Positions 1 through 5,566 of a DNA stretch of 11,933 nucleotides are shown in pieces. The DNA comes from Phycisphaerales bacterium (GTDB lineage: Bacteria > Planctomycetota > Phycisphaerae > Sedimentisphaerales > Anaerobacaceae): NCBI GenBank assembly GCA_003533825.1, contig DQCG01000558.1, positions 1 through 11,933 of the forward strand. The letters are read 5' to 3'. The notes under the pieces are model-generated. The model was not told the DNA's origin and did no database searches. It was given only the letters and a program-made list of their open reading frames with translations. Positions within the stretch are counted from its first letter, which is position 1. The number at the start of each line of letters is the position of its first letter. A program made the position numbers and the translations under genes.

Positions 1-227
1 CCGGAAATGATACTCACGGCGTTCTTTTTCACGCCGAGTTGTTCGGCTAAGAACTTGATCAGGCATTGATTGGCCTTGCCTTTTTCCGGCGCCGCTGAGA
101 CCTTGACCTTCAGCATATCGTCAAGCAGCCCGCAAATCCGCGTCTGGCCGCTGCTGCCCGGTACAATCTTCGCCGTAAAAACCAAATCCTCATTATGTTC
201 TTGGATCGCCAGGTTACCCATACCCAT
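1..227 (-). CDS. DUF167 / YggU (UPF0235) family protein, C-terminus cut off by the window edge
   Basis: About 75 codons are present, and the gene runs off the left edge. The reading frame shows the family's typical core: V-P-G-S-S-G-Q-T-R around residues 21-29, the strand L-K-V-K-V, the signature A-A-P-E-K-G-K-A-N, then L-I-K-F-L-A-E-Q-L-G-V and V-S-I-I-S-G. Family members are small single-domain proteins of roughly 75-100 residues with no settled biochemical role. An in-frame stop at 243-245 limits the start to ATG 225-227 or ATG 219-221. The only Shine-Dalgarno-like stretch is a G-run just upstream, which lies in a short inverted repeat. It sits 58 bases downstream of the co-directional gene at 286-588 and may be co-transcribed with it. 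The family call is from motif recognition and is fairly sure. Confidence 0.85.
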   Translation of the reverse strand, partial: MGMGNLAIQEHNEDLVFTAKIVPGSSGQTRICGLLDDMLKVKVSAAPEKGKANQCLIKFLAEQLGVKKNAVSIIS

Positions 228-233
228 GCTTAG

Positions 234-254
234 CCCCCAAGTTTACCCTGGGGG
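234..254 (-). promoter_or_regulatory. Inverted repeat over the ribosome-binding site of the DUF167 gene
   Basis: CCCCCA (234-239) and TGGGGG (249-254) are perfect 6-bp complements separated by 9 bases. In the minus-strand transcript the 3' arm, TGGGGG, is the only purine-rich segment upstream of ATG 225-227, so the stem would cover the ribosome-binding region. It could lower translation or act as a stop-proximal hairpin after the upstream gene, but there is no U-run as in an intrinsic terminator. Its function is inferred. Confidence 0.4.
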
Positions 255-285
255 TCAATAAAACAAGCAAAATTCCATTTGTTGT

Positions 286-588
286 TTAATCAATTTTCTC
301 CCGCAGGTTCGTGCCTATCGCCAGTTGAACGTACTTTTCAATCTGCTCGGCAAGCTCGCCCAACGAGGCAAGCTGGAAATCTTCGTAATGCCCCGGGATC
401 AAATCACCATCCAGCGTCCTTTTGAAGATTCTCACGCGTATAATAGAAGGCGATCCCTCGGACTTCGTAAAATCGCTGTCTTTATGCTCGGTCAACTCCG
501 CCCGCCAGTCCTCACTGATAAAGACAAGGCATTTACCGGTAAAGACCGCCATCGGAAAATAATCACGCAATAACTTAAGCGTTTCCAT
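286..588 (-). CDS. Small hypothetical protein, 100 residues
   Basis: I do not recognise a family. The product is about 100 residues, soluble and mixed in charge, with no signal peptide or membrane segment. An N-terminal hydrophobic strand pair (V-F-T-G-K-C-L-V-F-I) is followed by charged residues, a likely strand I-I-R-V-R-I-F-K and a C-terminal amphipathic helix (L-G-E-L-A-E-Q-I-E-K-Y-V). The ATG at 586-588 is supported by the upstream AGGTGAT, an anti-Shine-Dalgarno match about 5 bases away. This minus frame is preferred over the 82-codon plus-strand frame at 325-573 because of that ribosome-binding site and because it agrees in direction with the genes on both sides. It is followed after 58 bases by the DUF167 gene. 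It is probably a real gene of unknown function. Confidence 0.65.
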   Translation of the reverse strand: METLKLLRDYFPMAVFTGKCLVFISEDWRAELTEHKDSDFTKSEGSPSIIRVRIFKRTLDGDLIPGHYEDFQLASLGELAEQIEKYVQLAIGTNLREKID

Positions 589-682
589 CGATCACCTGTT
601 TATTTCAATTCCTTACGAACAAAGTAATCTTAGAATCTTTCAGACATTCCAATATTATTCAAACTGACTGTCTCTCTGTGTC

Positions 683-702
683 ATTCCCGCGCAAGCGGGA
701 AT
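683..702. repeat. dRS3/REP-like palindrome ATTCCC-N8-GGGAAT
   Basis: ATTCCCGC (683-690), GCAA (691-694) and GCGGGAAT (695-702) form a perfect 8-bp hairpin with a GNRA-type tetraloop. The shape ATTCCC-N8-GGGAAT is the one known for dRS3 elements of Neisseria, and very similar intergenic palindromes followed by ATCCAG occur in many bacteria. A weaker second palindrome, CCCACTTTCGCGGG, follows at 737-750, as in composite elements of this type. It lies in the 292-base gap (589-880) between the FG-GAP gene and the small gene at 286-588. The rest of that gap shows no convincing gene. Confidence 0.7.
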
Positions 703-880
703 CCAGGCTATTCCCACGCTCTTAAATTCCTGTTACCCACTTTCGCGGGCACAAGCTTCACAACAATAACAGGCTATACATACGTGAGAGTCCAACCTAA
801 AGACGTTCACTTTGAGTATATTACCAAAGATATTGCAGAATGCACGACATTATTTGCCCGACGAAGGTATAAAACAGGTA

Positions 881-2584
881 TTATGGGATTTTGATATTGA
901 CTGTTGCAGTCAAAACATTATCCGCCACATCTTCTTCTCCAGCAACAGGGGCTATGCTCGCCTTCAGAATGTGCTTGCCCGGTGAGGCACCGGTGGTGTT
1001 CCAGTTGAAAGTTATGTCGGTTGTATTTGAGAAAGGGCCATAGTACAGATATGCCCTGCCTTGACGATTATTGTATCCCCATGCTCCTACGACAACATCA
1101 TCATAGTTATCATCATTGAAATCACCAGACGAAGCTGAAGACCCAAAGCGCCCTGCCTGGCCAAATTCTCCTTCAAATAGATGGTCAGCTAGTTGATCCA
1201 TGGATGCTCTTGTGTTTCCGTTGAAGACGTATGCACGGCCCCTCTTTTTCATATCGTTGGGATAGTTATAAGCGCCGGCAACGATATCCCCAAAACCATC
1301 ATGGTTGAAATAGCCACACGCAATATCGCCACACCCCATATTACCCCCCGCTTCCACTTCCAAGATCCGATCAGGACTGCTTTCATCGAAGTCATTTGCA
1401 CCCCAGTAGATGTACACACGACCGTGATAGTCTGCTGCGAAACGTGCACCGATTATAACTTCGGCGAAATCATCATTGTCTATATCAAATAAATCAAGAG
1501 CCGTACTGAACTGGTCTTTTTCTGTTTCACCACTGAAGATTTTGTCTACTGTGCCATTCATGTTTTCCTGGGTATTTCCATAATAAAGATAGGCACGGCC
1601 AAACTTGTCATCTCCACCACTAATATCCCAATGTTTCGCTCCAATTATTATGTCATTGTAGCCATCACCATTTACATCGCCGCCAACGCGTGCTTGACGC
1701 CCAAACCAATCATTCTCATTTTCACCTTCAAAGATTACATCAGCAGCTCTATCGAATGGTTTTCCTCCCCAAAATAAATAGGATTTTCCCCTCCAGGAAT
1801 TTATGACACAAGCACCTACAAGGAGATCATCGCAACCATCATTATCAACATCACCCGCCTTTACATCACTGCCAAAACAACCTCTTTGCCCTGCTTCTCC
1901 TTCCAGAATCACATCCACAACGTTATCCATATTCGGAGCACCGTAATAGATGTAGACTCTTCCATCACCCCAACCATCCCCACTACTATTATAGCCTCTC
2001 GCCCCTACGATAACATCGTAAAAGCCATCGCCGTTAATATCGCCAAGAGTGCCTGCCATGTCACCAAAGTAATCGCCCACATCTTCTCCGCTAAAAACCT
2101 TATCGGAGATGTTGTTCATGTCGCGACCTCCAAAATAGAGATAGACCCTACCTCGACCACCATGCCAGTAACCAGCATTTACAAGCAGGTCATCGTAACC
2201 GTCACCGTTCACGTCACCACTAGAATCCATGGAGTTGCTTAATTCATTCGTTTCATTGGTCTCTGCATCAAAGATCAGATCAGCAACATCCTCCGATCCA
2301 TCTTTCCATCCTTTGGTCAAGGTCACTTCCTTGCCGGTTATTTCATTGCCACTGCTTGTATCAGTCAACGTCACACGAAATGTTTCCCTGTAGCTGCCCT
2401 TGTTCGCAACGCTGACTGTTATTGGAACAATATCACCTTCATCACAACTTGAAGGCACAGTTATCTTAGTTATTGCAACATCGTGAGCAGGCTTTGAATT
2501 AGTGTTTGAAGAAGTTGCCGGAGCACTATTTGAAAAGAACAATATTATCGAAAAGATGATTGAGATTATATCTGTCGCTTTCAC
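881..2584 (-). CDS. Secreted FG-GAP seven-bladed propeller protein nested in a CARDB-like domain
   Basis: This is a predicted exported binding protein of 567 residues. From the GTG start it has a one-lysine n-region and a hydrophobic stretch (residues 6-18, I-I-S-I-I-F-S-I-I-L-F-F-S), then a Ser/Thr/Asn linker, fitting a Sec signal peptide. Residues ~36-95 resemble the first half of a CARDB/immunoglobulin-like domain (D-V-A-I-T-K-I-T-V-P ... V-S-V-A-N-K-G ... V-T-L-T-K-G). Seven integrin-type FG-GAP repeats follow, with Ca-loop motifs near 124, 182, 245, 303, 367, 425 and 488 (for example D-V-N-G-D-G-Y-D-D then L-L-V-N-A). Residues ~522-567 (F-N-W-N-T-T-G-A-S-P-G-K-H ... A-D-N-V-L-T-A-T-V) look like the missing second half of the CARDB domain. 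The sixth loop has Tyr where the first Ca-ligand Asp is expected. FG-GAP propellers usually bind ligands, sugars or surfaces; here that is inference. A longer frame with TTG at 2599 is rejected because that codon lies inside the ribosome-binding site. Confidence 0.85.
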   Translation of the reverse strand: MKATDIISIIFSIILFFSNSAPATSSNTNSKPAHDVAITKITVPSSCDEGDIVPITVSVANKGSYRETFRVTLTDTSSGNEITGKEVTLTKGWKDGSEDVADLIFDAETNETNELSNSMDSSGDVNGDGYDDLLVNAGYWHGGRGRVYLYFGGRDMNNISDKVFSGEDVGDYFGDMAGTLGDINGDGFYDVIVGARGYNSSGDGWGDGRVYIYYGAPNMDNVVDVILEGEAGQRGCFGSDVKAGDVDNDGCDDLLVGACVINSWRGKSYLFWGGKPFDRAADVIFEGENENDWFGRQARVGGDVNGDGYNDIIIGAKHWDISGGDDKFGRAYLYYGNTQENMNGTVDKIFSGETEKDQFSTALDLFDIDNDDFAEVIIGARFAADYHGRVYIYWGANDFDESSPDRILEVEAGGNMGCGDIACGYFNHDGFGDIVAGAYNYPNDMKKRGRAYVFNGNTRASMDQLADHLFEGEFGQAGRFGSSASSGDFNDDNYDDVVVGAWGYNNRQGRAYLYYGPFSNTTDITFNWNTTGASPGKHILKASIAPVAGEEDVADNVLTATVNIKIP

Positions 2585-2592
2585 GGATCGAT

Positions 2593-2597
2593 CCTCC
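2593..2597 (-). promoter_or_regulatory. Shine-Dalgarno GGAGG that fixes the FG-GAP start at GTG 2582-2584
   Basis: The minus strand reads GGAGG, eight bases, then GTG-AAA. The upstream TTG (2597-2599) shares bases with this site and so cannot be the start served by it. The GTG start also gives a cleaner signal peptide beginning M-K-A-T-D. Confidence 0.75.
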
Positions 2598-2655
2598 AAA
2601 GGAAGATTTCATTGGCCCGTCTGTTTTTTGCTAATTCTCGCCGTTCTGCCTGAGA

Positions 2656-4173
2656 TTATCTCAGGGCATCGTTTAACTCGTGCCAGGCATCCATTGTGCG
2701 CTTCAGGTTGTCGCGGGCGTCGCCGCCTATGCCGTAGCCCTGGAATCCTATCGGGCCGGTGTAGCCTGAGTCTGCCAGTGTTTTTAAGAATCCTTTCATA
2801 TCGAACGTGCCGCGGTCCAGCGTTTGAATCAGGGTTTTCCAGTCTTTGCCGCCGCTGTCGGCGCCGTTTATTGTGACCACGAACAAATGCGGCATCGCCA
2901 ACTTTATCAGCGACTCGGCGTTCTTTTCGTCATCGACCTTGAGCCAGTGGCACAGGTTGAAAGTCACGCCGACGTTTTTTCGATTCACTTGCTTGGCAAC
3001 ACGCACCGCATCTTCAACTCGTTCTACCCAGAATCCGGTATGAGGATAGAGCGCCACCCTGACGTTGGTTTCGGCGGCCATGTCCGCTACCTCCCGGAGG
3101 ATTGTCACCGCCCGTGGATCACCGGCAGGATCCGAAGGTTTGAGTTTTTTGCTTCGAACGAACAGCCACAGCATTGCATTGCGCCCCTTCAGCACTTCGA
3201 TCGTCTCTTTCAATTCCGGGCCGTATTTCGGCTGGTCCTGGTCGATATTTATGCCGAGATAAACAGTGAAAAGCCTCAATCCGTTCTTGTCCAGCTCTTT
3301 GGCCATTTCCGCCAGCCCTTTGCCCGCGGTACATCCGATGCCGGCATAGCCTAATTCCCTGACCATTTCGACCTGCTCTTTTGCAGTCTGGTGCGTGACA
3401 TCTTTCGTTGCCGTATCCATCGCGAAGAAAGGATTCGGATCGAGAGGCTCTATCATTATATTGCGATACGCTACCGGCCCATGATCGCCCTGGAGCATTA
3501 GCGGCCCGACCGGTTTTTCATCGTTATATGCGCCAGCCCGCGTCGGCCCGGTCAGTTCCACTTGCTCGTGAACGACTATATCATTATGAAGCACGACATT
3601 AAAACGAGCATTCGCAACTTTTTGCCCTTCCTTGTCGAAGCGAGGAGCGCGGAAGATAACATCGAACGTCTGCCACTGTCCCGGCGGCCGGGATGCGTTT
3701 ACTCGTGGCGAACGACCTTCGAATCCTTTTGGATCCTTGCTCTCATCCCACCGCTCGTAAATGCCGCCGCACTCGATTCCCGGATATGCACCTCTGCCCG
3801 TGCCATAGCTGTCGAAGACCTGAATCTCGTACCTGCCCATAAAATATATGCCGGAATTCGAGCCTTTCGAAACCATAAACTCGATGTGCGCTTTGATATC
3901 GCCGAATTCGGCCCTGCTGAAAAGATGAGACGTCCGGCCCGTCGGCCCGTTCAACATCGCTCCCGTTCCGGGTTGACTTTTAAGCGATTTTTCATTCGCC
4001 GGATCTGTGAATACATCGCCCACAATTTGCCACTGTCCCGTATCACTCCGCCATGCAGAAAAATCATCACTCGTCAATCTAATCATTTGTGCAGAGCTGA
4101 TTGTGGCTGATATCAATAAGACAATTCCAAAGGACAGCAAAAACATATTATTTGTTTTACTTCGAGCCTTCAT
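2656..4173 (-). CDS. Secreted DUF1080 (3-keto-disaccharide hydrolase family) fused to a xylose-isomerase-like TIM barrel
   Basis: The product has 505 residues from the chosen start. The signal peptide spans residues 1-28 (K-A-R-S-K, hydrophobic L-L-S-F-G-I-V-L-L-I-S, cleavage after S-S-A). A DUF1080/concanavalin-like domain occupies ~30-245, with G-S-N-S-G-I-Y-F-M-G-R-Y-E-I-Q-V-F-D-S-Y and the closing G-P-L-M-L-Q-G-D-H-G-P-V-A-Y-R-N-I. DUF1080 proteins are known to act on 3-keto-glycosides. Residues ~253-500 form a sugar isomerase/epimerase-type TIM barrel (E-L-G-Y-A-G-I-G near 273; N-V-G-V-T-F-N-L-C-H-W near 400-410; final helix D-N-L-K-R-T-M-D-A-W). The positions that hold metal-binding Glu, Asp, His and Glu in the classic family read Tyr376, Asn406, Asn436 and Gln478. 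ATG 4171-4173 has AAAGGA six bases upstream; ATG 4195-4197 lies inside a tandem repeat. It follows two exported Gfo/Idh oxidoreductases, which fits a keto-sugar route outside the cytoplasm. Confidence 0.88.
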   Translation of the reverse strand: MKARSKTNNMFLLSFGIVLLISATISSAQMIRLTSDDFSAWRSDTGQWQIVGDVFTDPANEKSLKSQPGTGAMLNGPTGRTSHLFSRAEFGDIKAHIEFMVSKGSNSGIYFMGRYEIQVFDSYGTGRGAYPGIECGGIYERWDESKDPKGFEGRSPRVNASRPPGQWQTFDVIFRAPRFDKEGQKVANARFNVVLHNDIVVHEQVELTGPTRAGAYNDEKPVGPLMLQGDHGPVAYRNIMIEPLDPNPFFAMDTATKDVTHQTAKEQVEMVRELGYAGIGCTAGKGLAEMAKELDKNGLRLFTVYLGINIDQDQPKYGPELKETIEVLKGRNAMLWLFVRSKKLKPSDPAGDPRAVTILREVADMAAETNVRVALYPHTGFWVERVEDAVRVAKQVNRKNVGVTFNLCHWLKVDDEKNAESLIKLAMPHLFVVTINGADSGGKDWKTLIQTLDRGTFDMKGFLKTLADSGYTGPIGFQGYGIGGDARDNLKRTMDAWHELNDALR

Positions 4174-4179
4174 GATTGA

Positions 4180-4185
4180 TCCTTT
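4180..4185 (-). promoter_or_regulatory. Shine-Dalgarno AAAGGA that fixes the DUF1080-TIM start at 4173
   Basis: AAAGGA is six bases before ATG 4171-4173 on the minus strand. The competing in-frame ATG at 4195-4197 has only the AT-rich heptamer array upstream, and it would place eight extra residues, including Glu4, ahead of an otherwise complete signal peptide. Confidence 0.7.
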
Positions 4186-4186
4186 T

Positions 4187-4221
4187 TCAATAATCATTTA
4201 TCAATAATCAATAATCAATAA
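4187..4221. repeat. Tandem heptamer array, five units of TCAATAA
   Basis: Five head-to-tail 7-base units lie at 4187, 4194, 4201, 4208 and 4215. Four are exactly TCAATAA and the second is TCATTTA. The array fills nearly the whole spacer between the Gfo/Idh B stop and the ribosome-binding site of the DUF1080-TIM gene. Read on the transcribed strand the unit is TTATTGA. Seven is not a multiple of three, so the units place TGA in all three frames. A looser form of the same pattern occurs in the spacer at 5533-5566. Confidence 0.85.
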
Positions 4222-4226
4222 TTATT

Positions 4227-5525
4227 TCACAATCGCCACGGGCTGCGCATCGCTCGTGAAAGCATCCGGTTGGCCTGTTGGTCATTTATGAATCGTTCTG
4301 TTTCCGGGTTCCATCGTAATTTTCGTCCCAGAAGCATTGAGATATTCCCAATGTGTGCGATAGTAAAGCATCGCTGTCCTATCTCCGGCGGGAAATAGCA
4401 ATCTTTACGCGACTTGACGCAATCGAGGAAATTCCGCTGCTCGCCCGCCTTGCACGTATAAAGATGTGTTTCATTCGGGCCGATCACCGAATCCAGAATA
4501 GACTTCGGCTCGGCTTGAAGTTTGCCGCGCCAGCCCCGGTTGCCGATCCAGCCCTCGGAGCCTTCGAAACGCAGGCTCGGCGTTCCCGATGTCACGATCA
4601 ATCTAACGTCGTCAGCGTATTTATACTCGATGTGATATTCGATAGCGGTGTTGTAAAGTCCATCCGGCCAGAACTTGCCTTTGCCCTCGACCTCGACCGG
4701 CCCGGTATGCTCGCTGTCGTTACCCCACTGGGCGCCGTCGAGCAAATGAGCACCCCAATCGGTCAACTGCCCGCCCGAATAATCCTGAATCCAGCGAAAG
4801 TTCCAATGTATACGGTCCTTGGTATATGGTGCCCACGGTGCCGGCCCCAGCCACATATCGTAATCGAATCCTTTCGGCACCGGCATCGGCTCAGGATTGC
4901 CGGGCGTGTTTGGCCCGCTCGGCAGCTCGACGCGAATCGTATGGACCTTTCCGATCCGTCCGTTGCGGACCAGCTCGCACATTCGGTGATACACATCCAC
5001 CGACCTGTCCTCGGTGGACCACTGGAAGACCCGGCCGTAACGCTGCATCGTCTCGCATAACACCCGGCCCTCTTCAATCGTCAGCGTCGGTTTTTCGCAC
5101 TCGACGTCCTTGCCCGCTTTGGCCGCGGCGATTGAAATCGGAACGTGCCAATGGTCCGGCGTCGAAATCATCACCGCATCTATATCGCTCCTTGCCAGAA
5201 CATCCCTGAAATCGCTGTACGTCGCGCAGTCGGTGTTGCCGTATTTCTTATTTACCATGTCACGGGCGATGTTGCGGTTGACCGGATCGACATCGCAAAC
5301 GGCCAGGGCATGAGCATCCGCATTGCCCAAAAAGTTTTTCAGGTTGACGCCTCTGCCGTGGCCGCCGGTGCCGATGAAACCAAGTGTAATCCGTCCGCTC
5401 GGAGCGACCGAACCGGCATTACCCATCGCCGAAGAACTAACCAGACAAGGAAATCCTATAGCGGCTACAGAAGCCCCGGTCGCTTTTTTCAAAAAATTCC
5501 GTCGATTAATATATCCCTGCTTCAT
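4227..5525 (-). CDS. Gfo/Idh/MocA family oxidoreductase B, Tat-exported
   Basis: This is a predicted NAD(P)-dependent sugar oxidoreductase of 432 residues. The N-terminus carries a twin-arginine signal (N-R-R-N-F-L-K-K, arginines 8-9, then A-T-G-A-S-V-A-A-I-G-F), so the folded, cofactor-loaded enzyme should leave the cytoplasm, as does periplasmic glucose-fructose oxidoreductase of the same superfamily. The Rossmann motif G-F-I-G-T-G-G-H-G-R-G is at 49-59, C-D-V-D at 77-80, D-H-W-H at 124-127 and the E-K-P signature at 144-146. The C-terminal domain has F-R-W-I-Q-D-Y-S-G-G-Q-L-T-D-W-G-A-H at 243-260. The protein ends in M-R-S-P-W-R-L, as does its paralogue just upstream. GGTGAT lies about eight bases before the ATG. 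The gap to Gfo/Idh A is 41 bases. The substrate is unknown; a glycoside 3-dehydrogenase role is inferred from the DUF1080 neighbour. Confidence 0.9.
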   Translation of the reverse strand: MKQGYINRRNFLKKATGASVAAIGFPCLVSSSAMGNAGSVAPSGRITLGFIGTGGHGRGVNLKNFLGNADAHALAVCDVDPVNRNIARDMVNKKYGNTDCATYSDFRDVLARSDIDAVMISTPDHWHVPISIAAAKAGKDVECEKPTLTIEEGRVLCETMQRYGRVFQWSTEDRSVDVYHRMCELVRNGRIGKVHTIRVELPSGPNTPGNPEPMPVPKGFDYDMWLGPAPWAPYTKDRIHWNFRWIQDYSGGQLTDWGAHLLDGAQWGNDSEHTGPVEVEGKGKFWPDGLYNTAIEYHIEYKYADDVRLIVTSGTPSLRFEGSEGWIGNRGWRGKLQAEPKSILDSVIGPNETHLYTCKAGEQRNFLDCVKSRKDCYFPPEIGQRCFTIAHIGNISMLLGRKLRWNPETERFINDQQANRMLSRAMRSPWRL

Positions 5526-5532
5526 GATGTAA

Positions 5533-5566
5533 TCACCAATTCATAAATCATAATCAATAGTCAATG
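5533..5566. repeat. Degenerate TCAATAA-like spacer repeat between the two Gfo/Idh genes
   Basis: TC starts recur about every seven bases (5533, 5541, 5548, 5554, 5561) in variants TCACCAAT, TCATAAA, TCATAA, TCAATAG and TCAATG. These resemble the regular heptamer array at 4187-4221 and occupy the same place between cistrons. The relation is suggestive, because any AT-rich spacer could look similar. Confidence 0.4.

Noticed and set aside
2649..2665. Palindrome CCTGAGAT-T-ATCTCAGG at the end of the DUF1080-TIM gene as a terminator
   Set aside because: There is no U-run after the stem in the transcript, and the next gene follows closely in the same direction, so termination here is unlikely.
2824..3354. 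176-codon plus-strand frame opposite the DUF1080-TIM gene
   Set aside because: It is a shadow of the barrel domain with no recognisable domain pattern.
4353..5060. 235-codon plus-strand frame opposite Gfo/Idh B
   Set aside because: It is antisense to a clear Gfo/Idh gene with family motifs throughout; its translation shows no domain pattern.
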